Virus record (IMG/VR): IMGVR_UViG_3300017776_000218
Coordinates: 1 to 22,467 of that record
From: a virus
DNA length: 22,467 nt
Direction: 5' to 3' (one strand)
The notes beneath the pieces were generated by a model. The model made no database searches, had not been told where the DNA came from, and saw only the letters and a program-made list of their open reading frames with translations. Both the position numbers and the translations under genes were made by a program. Below are positions 7,004-15,833 of this stretch, one piece after another. The first letter of the stretch is position 1; each line of letters begins with the position of its first letter.

Positions 7004-7438
7004 ATGGCCTTTTCAGGTAATTTTATGTGTACGAGCTTTAAGAAAGAGCTTCTTGAGGCCGTGCATAACTTTAAAAACTCAGGTGGAGACACCTTTAAGA
7101 TAGCTCTATATACAAATAGTGCTTCTTTTAACGCTGCAACTACAGCTTACACTACTTCTAATGAAGTTACAGGCACCAATTATACGGCAGGTGGAAATAC
7201 ACTAACTCGTGTTGATCCGACAAGCTCAGGAACTACAGCCTTTACTGATTTTGCAGATACAACTTGGTCTTCATCGACTATAACTGCTCGTGGTGCTATG
7301 ATATACAATGATACAGCAGCAGGAAATCCAGCAGTTGTGATCTTGGACTTTGGTTCAGATAAAACATCTACAAATGGTGATTTTACAGTTGTATTCCCAG
7401 CAGCAGACGCAAGTAACGCGATTATTCGCATCGCATAA
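7004..7438 (+). CDS. Putative virion structural protein
   Basis: This 144-residue, Thr/Ser/Ala-rich beta protein starts MAFSGNFMCTSFKKELLEAV, then GGDTFKIALYTNSASFNAAT and a strand-rich C-terminus (ATTWSS-like turns, GNPAVVILDFGSDKTSTNGD). I recall this protein as widespread in phage structural regions and annotated only as structural or hypothetical. A good ribosome site (AAGGAG) precedes it. No signal or membrane segment is present. It sits between the adaptor and the repeat and fibre genes, so it may be a tail or fibre-base protein; the exact role is not known. Confidence 0.65.
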   Translation: MAFSGNFMCTSFKKELLEAVHNFKNSGGDTFKIALYTNSASFNAATTAYTTSNEVTGTNYTAGGNTLTRVDPTSSGTTAFTDFADTTWSSSTITARGAMIYNDTAAGNPAVVILDFGSDKTSTNGDFTVVFPAADASNAIIRIA

Positions 7439-7451
7439 GGAGTAACATCCG

Positions 7452-8222
7452 ATGGCGACAATAACGGGATGGGGTCGAGGTTCTTGGTCTGAAGCGGCTT
7501 GGAATACCGCCATTCCTGTTACTGTTTCGGGTGTTGCAGGCACAGGCTCTATTGGCTCAGTAAGTATTATTGGTGAAGCCAATGTTCCAACAACTGGACT
7601 GCAAGCAAATGCTTCAGTTACATCTGTATTGGTAAATGCAGATGCAAATGTTAATGTAACAGGTGTATCATCAACAGGCGTAGTAGGTTCCGTTACTGTA
7701 GTTGAGGGTGTTGGTGTCAATGTAAACGTCACTGGCGTTGCCGCTACAGGATCACCCGGATCACTAACTGTAATTGCAGAAGCTGTTGTTAATCCTACTG
7801 GAGTAGCTGGCACAGGCTCTGTAGGCTCTGTCGTTGTTACTGCTGACGCAATAACTTCTGTTACTGGCCTTGAATCAACTGCATCTGTAGGTGCGGTTTC
7901 TGTTATTGCTGAAGCAGTTGTTAATCCAACTGGCATTGCAGCTACAGGTTCTGTTGGTTCTGTTGATGTAGGTATTTTTGTTACAGTAAACGTAACAGGT
8001 TCACAAGGAACAGGCCAAGTAGGCACTGTTGATACAGAATCAGACGCAATTGTTAATATTACAGGAGTTTCTGCTACAGCAGACACTGCTCAAGTTTTAG
8101 TTTGGGGAGGTATTGTGCCAAATCAAAATCCAAGCTATAATCCAATTAATCCATCTTCTACCCCATCGTGGACTGACGAATCTCCGTCTCAAAGCCCCGG
8201 ATGGGACGATATAGCAGCATAG
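7452..8222 (+). CDS. Structural protein with nine 22-residue repeats
   Basis: The 256-residue protein has an N-terminal block ATITGWGRGSWSEAAWN, nine tandem repeats at about residues 21-220, and a Pro/Ser/Trp-rich tail (PSWTDESPSQSPGWDD). Each repeat is about 22 residues (one is 24) with the core VTGVxATGSVGSVxV and then an acidic Ala-rich turn, suggesting paired beta strands stacked into an elongated sheet or shaft. There are no Cys, signal or membrane segments. AAGGAG lies upstream and the giant fibre gene follows after nine bases. It is probably a fibre-associated or virion surface protein. The repeat count is read directly; function is inferred. Confidence 0.7.
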   Translation: MATITGWGRGSWSEAAWNTAIPVTVSGVAGTGSIGSVSIIGEANVPTTGLQANASVTSVLVNADANVNVTGVSSTGVVGSVTVVEGVGVNVNVTGVAATGSPGSLTVIAEAVVNPTGVAGTGSVGSVVVTADAITSVTGLESTASVGAVSVIAEAVVNPTGIAATGSVGSVDVGIFVTVNVTGSQGTGQVGTVDTESDAIVNITGVSATADTAQVLVWGGIVPNQNPSYNPINPSSTPSWTDESPSQSPGWDDIAA

Positions 8223-8231
8223 GAACGCAAA

Positions 8232-11200
8232 ATGGCTAGTACATATACGTTAAATAATGGGATCGAACTCATAGGAACTGGCGAACAGTCAGGTACATGG
8301 GGCGATACAACAAATACAAATTTAGAACTAATTGATACCGCGCTAGACGGTCAAATTAGCTTAACATTATCATCAGCAGGCTCTTCTGGATCGCCAAACG
8401 CGCTTCCAGTTTCAGATGGAGCATCATCTAATGGCAGAAATCGTTTAATTTCTTATGTAGATAGTGGTGATCTTGGGGCAACAGCTTATGTTCAATTAAC
8501 ACCAAATGATGCTGAAAAAATTATTTACATTCGAAACGCCTTATCTGGCTCACGCAGTATTATTGTCTTTCAAGGTACATATAACGCATCTAATGACTAT
8601 GAAATTCCAGCGGGTACAACAGCAGTTGTTTACTTTAATGGTGGCGGCACAGGTGCTGTAGCCGCAAACGTATTTAACAATGCTTACTTTGATGGTTTAA
8701 GATTAGGTAGCGTTTCTGTTACAGCAATTCTTGATGAAGATAACATGGCATCTAATAGTGCTACAGCTCTTTCTACACAACAGTCTATTAAAGCGTATGT
8801 GGATAGTCAGGTTGGCACGGTTGATACGCTTGCAGAGATACTTGCTAACGGAAACACGACTGGCGGTACTGATCTTGCGGTATCTACAGGCGACGACATT
8901 ACATTTGCGGACAACTCAAAAGCCATATTCGGTGCTGGGTCTGACCTACAGATTTATCATGATGGGGCGAATAACTACATTGAGGGTCAAACTGGTAGTA
9001 TAATTATTCAAAACACCCTTGATGATTACAATGTAATTATAAAATCAGATAACGGTTCTGGTGGAATGGCTGACTATTTTAGAGCAAACGGAAACACTGG
9101 TGCAGCTTTGATGTACAACTACGGCTCTGAAAAACTAGCCACAACATCAACAGGCATTGACGTAACAGGCACAGCCGTAACAGACGGCCTTACAGTTGCT
9201 GGTAATGTTTCAGTAGACGGCGGCACAATCAAGCTAGACGGGAATTATCCTGTTGGTACAGCCAATGTGGCGTTGGGTGATACTGCATTAGATAGTGTGC
9301 AATCTGGTGGTAACTATAATGTAGCTATAGGTTCAAGTGCAGGTACTGCGATTACAAATGGTGAAGCTAATGTAGCTCTTGGTTGGGAAGCATTAAAAAC
9401 AGAAGATACAGGTAACTTTTCTACTGCTATTGGTTATCGTGCGCTACTTACACAAAATAATAATGCGAGCAATTATAACACCGCTGTTGGTGCATTAGCA
9501 GGGTCGCAAATAGGCACAGGCGTAAGAAACACTATTATCGGTGGAATTGCAGGAGATGCTTTAACTAATGCTAATTACAACGTAGCTATTGGGTTTGACG
9601 CTTTGGGGACAGATACGCTTGGTAGTGGTTCTGTTGCTATTGGATACCAAGCACTTGAAAGACAAAACTTCACTTCTGCGACAACAAACTACAATGTAGC
9701 TGTTGGTTACAATACGGGTGAAAATATCACCACAGGCGTTCAAAACACCCTCATAGGTGCATTAGCAGGAGATTCTTTAACCGATGCTGATTATAATGTG
9801 GCTGTTGGTTATAACGCTTTAACATCAGATACGTTAGGTAGTTATTCTACTGCTATAGGCAGAAACGCTTTATATAGTCAAAACTTTACCTCTGCTACGC
9901 AATCTCATAATACTGCAATTGGATATGCCGCAGGTGAGTCAGTAACGACAGGCGTTAATATTACACTTATGGGTAGCGGTGCAGGTGATAGTGTTACTAC
10001 AGGTAATTCAAGTGCCGCCTTTGGTTACGGGGCTTTGTCTTCTGTGACAACGAATGATAATAATACTGCTATCGGCACGTTATCAATGCAAAACTCAACA
10101 GGTGCTAATAATACAGCAGTTGGTTACACTTCTCTTCGTGCCGCAGGGTCAGGAAGTAATAACGTGGCTGTTGGCTACGAAGCATTAGTCTCAAATACCA
10201 CAGGTTCTAATAACGTAGCTATAGGTAAAGACGCTTTAGATTCAAACACTACAGCTTCAAATAATGTGGCTATAGGTGTTGATGCTTTACAAACAAATAC
10301 TGTAGGTGCTGAAAGTGTAGCGATTGGTACATTTGCTTTAAATGCTCAAAATCCTGCTTCAGCTACAAGTATGTATAACGTAGCTGTAGGACACAACGCA
10401 GGAGCCGCAGTCACCACAGGCACTCGAAATACCCTTATCGGTGGCATTGCAGGTGATGCTTTGACAACTGGTGGTGATAATACTGTACTAGGATACAACG
10501 CACTAACTTCTGATACTTTAGGAAGTAAAACTGTTGCAATAGGACGATCAGTTTTAAGCAGTCAAAACTTTACATCTGCTACAGACACTTACAACACAGC
10601 AGTAGGTTATGGTGCAGGTGGTCAAGTCACAACAGGCGTAAACAACACCCTCATTGGTGGACTAGCTGGTGATGCCCTTTCTGATGCTGATTATAATGTG
10701 GCGATTGGTTCTGGTGCTTTAGGCAGTGACACTTTAGGAAGTAGAAGCGTAGCTATTGGCTATCAAGCCTTAGTTGCACAAAACTTTACTTCAGCCACTG
10801 AAACCTATAATACCGCTGTTGGTATGTTTGCAGGTGGCTCAGTAACCACAGGTCGATTTAATAACCTCATCGGTGGATTAGCAGGAGATGCTCTTACAGA
10901 TGGTAGTGCTAACGTGGCTATCGGGTACGGCGCTTTAAGCTCAGACACTAGGGGGCAAAGCAGTGTTGCTATTGGTCATGCCGCCTTAGAATCACAGAAC
11001 TTTACATCTAGTGCTGATTCATTCAACACAGCAGTTGGTAAGAGTGCAGGTAATCAAGTAACCACAGGCACAAGAGATACCCTCATTGGTGGTTTAGCTG
11101 GTGATGCTCTTACTACTGGAAGTTATAACGTAGCGGTTGGTTATACTTCATTGGGCGCAACGACAGAGGGTAACTCCAATGTAGCAGTAGGAGATGCCTC

Positions 11201-13214
11201 TTTAACTCAGAACATCACAGGTTCGGAAAACACAGCAGTGGGGCAAGGCGCTTTATCTAGTGCGACTGCATCTAAAAATACCGCTGTTGGTTCGCAGGCA
11301 GGAATAAATGTAACCTCAGGCACAGAAAACACACTCATAGGTGCATTAGCTGGTGATGCACTAACAGATGCAGACTATAATATAGTAGTAGGTACAGCCT
11401 CTTTAAGTACAGATACATTAGGTAGTCGGTCTATTGCGATTGGTTATAAGGCACTTGAAAAGCAAAACTTTACATCAGCAACAGATAGTTACAACACGGC
11501 AGTAGGACACGCCGCAGGTAATCAAGTAACCACAAGCATAAGAAATACCCTCATTGGCGGTCTTGCTGGTGATGCTCTTACTACAGGTCAAGAGAACACT
11601 GCACTTGGTTATTTTGCACTTAGTAGTGATACTTTAGGTAAAAAGTCTGTAGCGATTGGCGCAGGTGCATTAGGTCTACAAAACTTTACATCAACTACAG
11701 ATGCTTACAACACAGCAGTTGGTTTTGATGCAGGTCTATCAGTAACCACAGGCAGAGAGAACACCCTCATTGGTGGTGAGGCTGGTGACTCATTAACGGA
11801 CGCTGATTATAACGTGGCTATTGGTGTTTCAGCTTTAGGTGCTGATACAAAAGGTAGTAGAGCAATAGCTATTGGACATGGTGCTTTAGGCGCACAAAAC
11901 TTTACGTCTGCTACTAATAATTATAACGTAGCTATAGGTTTTCAGGCAGGTAATGATGTAACCACAGGTATAAACAACACCATTATCGGCGGACTTGCAG
12001 GTGATGCACTCACTGACGCTGACCACAATGTTGCAATTGGTCAGAGTGCTTTAACGACTGATACTAAAGGAAGTAAAAATACAGCAGTCGGTCATTCGGC
12101 TCTTGAAGCTCAAAACTTTACTACATCTACAAGTAGTTACAACACAGCCATTGGGTCTGACTCTGCTAAAGCAATCACAACAGGCATACGGAATACAATA
12201 ATTGGTAGTTCGGCAGGTGATTCTCTTACTGATGCTGATAAAAACGTAGTTGTAGGGTATGCCGCACTATCTGGCGATACTTTAGGTTCTAAATCTACAG
12301 CTATAGGTGATGGTGCTTTAGCTACACAAAATTTCACATCCGCTACAGATAGTTTCAACGTAGCTATTGGCGCAAGTGCTGGTTATAATTCAACCACAGG
12401 TAGATTTAATACTTTAATTGGTGCAAATGCGGGGGATGGACTTACATCATCAAACAGTAATACAGCCGTTGGCAAAGATGCTCTTGGTTCAGATACTCTA
12501 GGCGAGAACTCAGTTGCAATAGGTGAAAAAGCACTATTTACACAAAACTTTACTTCAAGTGTAGATAGCTTCAATACCGCCGTAGGTACTGGTGCAGGGT
12601 ACGCAGTAACCACAGGTGACAGAAATACCTTAATTGGTATGCAAGCAGGTGATGCAATCACGACAGGATCAAACAACACCCTTGTTGGGAATGGGACTGA
12701 GACAAGTGCTGTCGATGGTACTAGCCAAATTGTTTTGGGTAAAGCTACAATAGGTGTTGGAAATAGTACATTTACTTTTGGTAAAGATAATGGCTCTGAT
12801 CGTGTTTATAATCAGTTTACCTCTAATGCCACTTTTACTAGGGTGTCGGATGAACGATATAAAAAAGAGATTCAGACCAACACTGATTGTGGTTTAGATT
12901 TTATTAACGATTTACGCACTGTAACATTTAAGTTTAGAGCAAAATCTGAAATACCTAATACCTTACCTGACTATGACGCAGAAAAAACAACCGCAGAGCA
13001 TACGAATAAGTTGTACGGTTTAATTGCCCAAGAAGTTAAAGCGGCTTTAGATACACATAACATTACAGATTTTGGTGGTCACTCTGAAGAAGAAAATAGT
13101 GGAATACAAGGTGTAGCACAGTCTATGTTTGTCTACCCACTTATTAAAGCAGTACAAGAATTATCAGCAAAGAACGATGCACTAGAAGCACGTATCGCAA
13201 CACTAGAAGGATAA
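8232..13214 (+). CDS. Giant repetitive tail fibre with S74 chaperone domain
   Basis: This 1660-residue protein has four parts. Residues 1 to about 170 are a virion-attachment-like N-terminus starting MASTYTLNNGIELIGTGEQS. Residues 170-350 are linker and beta modules, including DLQIYHDGANNYIEG. Residues 380-1481 (1102 residues) are 15 tandem units built of subunits with the core N(T/V)A(V/I)G, resembling YadA-head or Hep_Hag repeats that form trimeric beta-rolls. The end holds a peptidase S74 intramolecular chaperone with SDERYKKEI: Ser1539 and Lys1544 match the Ser/+5-Lys dyad of endosialidase tailspikes, so self-cleavage before Ser1539 would release about 122 residues. It ends in a trimeric coiled coil (LSAKNDALEARIATLE). 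It is the host-binding fibre, receptor unknown. Confidence 0.9.
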   Translation: MASTYTLNNGIELIGTGEQSGTWGDTTNTNLELIDTALDGQISLTLSSAGSSGSPNALPVSDGASSNGRNRLISYVDSGDLGATAYVQLTPNDAEKIIYIRNALSGSRSIIVFQGTYNASNDYEIPAGTTAVVYFNGGGTGAVAANVFNNAYFDGLRLGSVSVTAILDEDNMASNSATALSTQQSIKAYVDSQVGTVDTLAEILANGNTTGGTDLAVSTGDDITFADNSKAIFGAGSDLQIYHDGANNYIEGQTGSIIIQNTLDDYNVIIKSDNGSGGMADYFRANGNTGAALMYNYGSEKLATTSTGIDVTGTAVTDGLTVAGNVSVDGGTIKLDGNYPVGTANVALGDTALDSVQSGGNYNVAIGSSAGTAITNGEANVALGWEALKTEDTGNFSTAIGYRALLTQNNNASNYNTAVGALAGSQIGTGVRNTIIGGIAGDALTNANYNVAIGFDALGTDTLGSGSVAIGYQALERQNFTSATTNYNVAVGYNTGENITTGVQNTLIGALAGDSLTDADYNVAVGYNALTSDTLGSYSTAIGRNALYSQNFTSATQSHNTAIGYAAGESVTTGVNITLMGSGAGDSVTTGNSSAAFGYGALSSVTTNDNNTAIGTLSMQNSTGANNTAVGYTSLRAAGSGSNNVAVGYEALVSNTTGSNNVAIGKDALDSNTTASNNVAIGVDALQTNTVGAESVAIGTFALNAQNPASATSMYNVAVGHNAGAAVTTGTRNTLIGGIAGDALTTGGDNTVLGYNALTSDTLGSKTVAIGRSVLSSQNFTSATDTYNTAVGYGAGGQVTTGVNNTLIGGLAGDALSDADYNVAIGSGALGSDTLGSRSVAIGYQALVAQNFTSATETYNTAVGMFAGGSVTTGRFNNLIGGLAGDALTDGSANVAIGYGALSSDTRGQSSVAIGHAALESQNFTSSADSFNTAVGKSAGNQVTTGTRDTLIGGLAGDALTTGSYNVAVGYTSLGATTEGNSNVAVGDASLTQNITGSENTAVGQGALSSATASKNTAVGSQAGINVTSGTENTLIGALAGDALTDADYNIVVGTASLSTDTLGSRSIAIGYKALEKQNFTSATDSYNTAVGHAAGNQVTTSIRNTLIGGLAGDALTTGQENTALGYFALSSDTLGKKSVAIGAGALGLQNFTSTTDAYNTAVGFDAGLSVTTGRENTLIGGEAGDSLTDADYNVAIGVSALGADTKGSRAIAIGHGALGAQNFTSATNNYNVAIGFQAGNDVTTGINNTIIGGLAGDALTDADHNVAIGQSALTTDTKGSKNTAVGHSALEAQNFTTSTSSYNTAIGSDSAKAITTGIRNTIIGSSAGDSLTDADKNVVVGYAALSGDTLGSKSTAIGDGALATQNFTSATDSFNVAIGASAGYNSTTGRFNTLIGANAGDGLTSSNSNTAVGKDALGSDTLGENSVAIGEKALFTQNFTSSVDSFNTAVGTGAGYAVTTGDRNTLIGMQAGDAITTGSNNTLVGNGTETSAVDGTSQIVLGKATIGVGNSTFTFGKDNGSDRVYNQFTSNATFTRVSDERYKKEIQTNTDCGLDFINDLRTVTFKFRAKSEIPNTLPDYDAEKTTAEHTNKLYGLIAQEVKAALDTHNITDFGGHSEEENSGIQGVAQSMFVYPLIKAVQELSAKNDALEARIATLEG
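9369..12674 (+). repeat. Fifteen tandem units of about 216 bp in the fibre gene
   Basis: Twelve units are 72 residues, the first is 70, and the fourth and ninth are 84; these sum exactly to 1102 residues. The common unit has four subunits beginning NVAIG, SVAIG, NTAVG and NTLIG, spaced 17, 21, 17 and 17, with QNFTSAT in the second. The 84-residue units have five subunits and lack QNFTSAT. Two more subunits precede the array. Confidence 0.92.
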
Positions 13215-13218
13215 AACA

Positions 13219-13470
13219 ATGACAGATCGAACAGATGAACGAATCGCACAGGACTACTCAGCAATGCTTGGTAGTGTAAGTGTAATCACTAACGTCTTAG
13301 ATGACGATAATGATTTTGGTAGCGACATGACTACCGATGAGAAAAAAGAACGTGTGGGACGTAGCATGGGCTACTTGGTTCACATGAAAGCATTGAGCGA
13401 TTGGGGAAGTGAAGATATGACTTCTGTTGATAGCGCAATAACTGCGGCTACTAATTTTATAGACGCATAA
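13219..13470 (+). CDS. Small acidic protein after the fibre gene
   Basis: This 83-residue acidic, helical protein reads MTDRTDERIAQDYSAMLGSV and then TNVLDDDNDFGSDMTTDEKK, with a further helix VGRSMGYLVHMKALSDW. It has no signal, membrane segment or Cys. It starts four bases after the fibre stop, so it is made with the fibre. Small proteins in this spot can be fibre assembly chaperones, but nothing in the sequence proves it. I recall relatives in marine phages at the same place without known function. Confidence 0.65.
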   Translation: MTDRTDERIAQDYSAMLGSVSVITNVLDDDNDFGSDMTTDEKKERVGRSMGYLVHMKALSDWGSEDMTSVDSAITAATNFIDA

Positions 13471-13495
13471 ATTAACTTAACCATAGGAGACTACA

Positions 13496-13735
13496 ATGGG
13501 AAAAAATGAAAAGACCCCAATTACAGTCAACGATAAAGAATACATTATTGAAGACATGACAGACGGGCAAAAAGCTTTGCTTAATCACGTTAATGATCTA
13601 GGGCGTAAAATGGACAATGCTCGATTTAACTTAGATCAACTTTCCGTGGGTCGTGACGCTTTTGTTGCACGTTTGGCTGACTCTCTGGAGAACCCAGAAG
13701 AAGCTGAAGCAGAAGAAGCGGAAGTTGTAAACTAA
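13496..13735 (+). CDS. Small coiled-coil protein, DUF6447-like
   Basis: This 79-residue acidic protein opens with a beta hairpin (KTPITVNDKEYIIEDMTDGQ), followed by a helix NHVNDLGRKMDNARFNLDQL and an Glu/Ala-rich tail. The TVN(G/D)KEY opening then helix is, from memory, the small phage family annotated DUF6447, function unknown. AGGAGA lies upstream. Its TAA overlaps the next ATG (TAATG). The helix would readily form a dimeric or trimeric coiled coil. Found near fibres and lysis genes in cyanophages as I recall. Confidence 0.65.
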   Translation: MGKNEKTPITVNDKEYIIEDMTDGQKALLNHVNDLGRKMDNARFNLDQLSVGRDAFVARLADSLENPEEAEAEEAEVVN

Positions 13736-13971
13736 TGCAAATGGACGCGCTTTGGAACTTCGCTTTAACCGCAGGATTTGGTTTTTTGATATGGTGGATT
13801 AAATCCCACCACGAAGAACTAAAGCGTGTCACCATTCTGCTTAACAGAACTAGAGAGGAGTTGGCTAAAGAATACGTCACTAAAGCTGACTCATCTCAAG
13901 TATTAGGTCAAATAATGAGTAAATTTGATCGTATTGAAGAAAAGCTAGACAGGCTGGTAGAAAGAAAATGA
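13735..13971 (+). CDS. Small membrane protein with coiled coil
   Basis: This 78-residue protein has one membrane segment at about residues 6-22 (LWNFALTAGFGFLIWWI) followed by a charged coiled coil to the end (VTKADSSQVLGQIMSKFDRI, EEKLDRLVERK). It overlaps both neighbours (TAATG upstream, ATGA downstream). The layout of a single N-terminal membrane helix and a soluble coiled coil is that of an inner-membrane spanin (Rz-like), and it opens the membrane and lysis half of the window, but it is short for a spanin and the topology is not known. An accessory holin or anti-holin is the alternative. Confidence 0.6.
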   Translation: MQMDALWNFALTAGFGFLIWWIKSHHEELKRVTILLNRTREELAKEYVTKADSSQVLGQIMSKFDRIEEKLDRLVERK

Positions 13972-14534
13972 TACGCTCACTTGTAATATTGTTCTTCTTT
14001 ATTGCAGGTCTTACTATTGGTAATACTGTTTTTGCTGATGATGACGATACGATTAAGTCTGAAAGCACAGTAAGGTCGGATGGTACAATGGACACTACTA
14101 TCAACAGTCCACCGCCCTCTGCAATTTCCCCACAGATCAGCGCAAGTAACTCTGACTTATGTACTGTCGGGGTTGCTGGTGCAGTACAAACACAAATACT
14201 TGGTATCTCTGCTGGTCGTACTGTTAGAGATATGAACTGTGAAAAGCTCAAAAATGCTAAAACCATGTACGATATGGGCATGAAGGTAGCTGCCGTATCT
14301 GTAATGTGTCAGGACGAAAGAGTGTTTGAAGCCATGCTCAACGCGGGGACGCCCTGTCCCAAGGATGGGTTGGTGGGCGACAAAGCTAGACTGGCATGGG
14401 AAATGGAAGCCGTAAAAGAAGAAATACAAAGAGATCAGAACAATCCTATGAGAAAGATGTTCAATGAAAACGTTGAAACAAAAACGGGTCTTAGTGTTAT
14501 TATTAGCACTTTGGCCTTCTTACTCTTCTTGTGA
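13968..14534 (+). CDS. Secreted or membrane-anchored phage protein
   Basis: This 188-residue protein has a clear Sec signal peptide (MIRSLVILFFFIAGLTIGNT, then VFA|DDDD, cut near residue 23) and a second hydrophobic stretch at the extreme C-terminus (GLSVIISTLAFLLFL). Four Cys (65, 91, 114, 130) in the mature part could form two disulfides in the periplasm. The central block CTVGVAGAVQTQILGISAGR and the MGMKVAAVSVMCQDERVFEA segment are recalled as conserved in marine phages, function unknown. It overlaps the previous gene by ATGA and the next by 71 bases. It is the first of five consecutive exported proteins. Confidence 0.7.
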   Translation: MIRSLVILFFFIAGLTIGNTVFADDDDTIKSESTVRSDGTMDTTINSPPPSAISPQISASNSDLCTVGVAGAVQTQILGISAGRTVRDMNCEKLKNAKTMYDMGMKVAAVSVMCQDERVFEAMLNAGTPCPKDGLVGDKARLAWEMEAVKEEIQRDQNNPMRKMFNENVETKTGLSVIISTLAFLLFL

Positions 14535-15336
14535 CCCTTATAGTTATGGGACAACAGGGAATGCCGCGTCTACAGCACTAAGCTGGAGCATGAGTTCTGT
14601 TTTGCCTGATATTCCGGGTATTGATATTAACGGCTTACTATACAAATACACAACAGTAAAAGACCCTGACGCTGATATGAAAGTGCATATTGGCAATAAG
14701 AATGTTGACGCAGATGGCTATATCTTTCGAAAAACAGACGATTGGTCAGGAGTTCCCGGAAACACTATTGTTAGATCGTTTCCCCTTTCGAACATTCCAG
14801 CTCCGCAATGGGGTGCGGGTTCGATTGATGTTGAAGGGGAAGGTTCGGTCAAAGATGCTATGGTTATATATAGTTATAGATTAGACGAATGTTATGATGA
14901 GCAATCTAACCCTGCATGTCCGGGATATGTCAAACCTATACCTGTAATACCTGTAGTTGAACTGTATGACGTACTAGAAGATGATGACGCTATGGCTGCT
15001 ATAGACGCGGATACAGACTTTCAGTATGATGAAGATGGCAATCTGATACTTTCTGAAGAAGAGGAAGAGGAAGAAAATAGAATTGAGATGGGTCTAACAG
15101 CGTCTGCCAATGCACTGACCCTGTTTAAGACACAAGGACAAGATGATATTATCATGGCTATTAACCAACAAACAAACTTAGCTATGTACTATAACGCATC
15201 TATTAATGGCGGTGTGTATGCTGACGCCCCCGGTCTTGCTGATTCAGAGATAGCTGACAACAAGAAAGCCTTGCGTAACAATCTAGCACAACAGATTCTG
15301 CATGAGAAAATGGTCGATATGCAGTACAACAAATGA
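14464..15336 (+). CDS. Exported protein, possible lipoprotein
   Basis: This 290-residue protein begins MKTLKQKRVLVLLLALWPSY and then SSC, a signal peptide ending at Cys23. YSSC is an imperfect lipobox (Tyr at -3), so lipid attachment is possible but uncertain; Asp follows the Cys. The mature part is acidic and beta-rich, with a Cys pair at 143 and 152 in DECYDEQSNPACPGY, a run of seven Glu near residues 198-204, and a helical C-terminus. The signal peptide supports the start at 14464, although this lies inside the preceding gene. I recall unnamed homologues in marine phages. It is too large for a typical outer-membrane spanin, and the function is unknown. Confidence 0.7.
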   Translation: MKTLKQKRVLVLLLALWPSYSSCDPYSYGTTGNAASTALSWSMSSVLPDIPGIDINGLLYKYTTVKDPDADMKVHIGNKNVDADGYIFRKTDDWSGVPGNTIVRSFPLSNIPAPQWGAGSIDVEGEGSVKDAMVIYSYRLDECYDEQSNPACPGYVKPIPVIPVVELYDVLEDDDAMAAIDADTDFQYDEDGNLILSEEEEEEENRIEMGLTASANALTLFKTQGQDDIIMAINQQTNLAMYYNASINGGVYADAPGLADSEIADNKKALRNNLAQQILHEKMVDMQYNK

Positions 15337-15344
15337 GGTTTAAT

Positions 15345-15833
15345 ATGAAGTATTTAATAGCAACACTTTCTCTCGTTGCACTGCCAGCTTTCGCAACTGT
15401 AAATATTACAGGGAGTGTAGAAGCCAAATGTGTGATACAAACAGACAAAGCTGGTGTGTATGGAAACCCTATTGCCAGTAAGTTAAGCACAACACCTGCG
15501 GATGGTGGTATATTACCTGTAATTAGAATTGATGTATCTATTGCAGATGCCTACACAGCTAACATAACGCACCCAACATCGTTTAGTTCTTCACCTACCT
15601 TAACAGATACATTGGTATGGACAGGTAGCACTACTGTAACAAAGATGTCTGCGTCAGGTATGTCTGCATATAATGGTGCTAAAGCAGTGGTAGGCAGCAC
15701 ATCTAAATTTAATCTTACCCTTGCAGGGTCGGCATGGTTCTCTACTGCATCCAGCGCAGTTTACGGTTCAGCAAAACCGTTTCCCGGTGGCACTTACACC
15801 GCAGTTGTACAGGCTACCTGTATTGCTAAGTAG
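15345..15833 (+). CDS. Exported fimbrial-subunit-like protein (hypothesis)
   Basis: I choose ATG 15345 over 15333 because GAGG (15335-15338) is six bases upstream and the signal peptide then reads MKYLIATLSLVALPAFA. The 145-residue mature protein is almost all beta, with two Cys. Its start, VNITGSVEAKCVIQTD, and its last strand, GGTYTAVVQATC, recall fimbrial subunits: an N-terminal strand before a conserved Gly-x-Val and a closing strand with alternating hydrophobic residues. The middle (TLTDTLVWTGSTTV) resembles, by eye, class 5 fimbrins such as CfaB. The likeness is from memory and not aligned. The next gene looks like a small beta-sandwich chaperone. No usher is seen, so a virion or cell-surface role remains possible. 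Confidence 0.7.
   Translation: MKYLIATLSLVALPAFATVNITGSVEAKCVIQTDKAGVYGNPIASKLSTTPADGGILPVIRIDVSIADAYTANITHPTSFSSSPTLTDTLVWTGSTTVTKMSASGMSAYNGAKAVVGSTSKFNLTLAGSAWFSTASSAVYGSAKPFPGGTYTAVVQATCIAK

Noticed and set aside
7355-8086. Long antisense open frame (243 codons)
   Set aside because: It lies opposite the 22-residue repeat gene and its Thr/Val/Pro repetition is just the complement of the repeats. It has no ribosome site and antisense genes are otherwise absent here.
8731-9003. 90-codon frame inside the 5' part of the fibre gene
   Set aside because: Out of frame with the fibre protein, no ribosome site, and Leu/Arg-rich composition typical of a shifted frame.
9369-12674. CRISPR-like regular repeats
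   Set aside because: The period is about 216 bp, units are diverged and fully in frame within one coding region, with no short identical repeats and unique spacers.
12137-12679. Antisense frames in the fibre gene
   Set aside because: Shadows of the repeat array; their sequence mirrors the repeat period and they lack ribosome sites.
15721-15822. ATG-initiated N-terminal extension of the exported beta protein
   Set aside because: It overlaps the previous gene's conserved C-terminus and yields a low-quality sequence before a clear signal peptide at TTG 15823.
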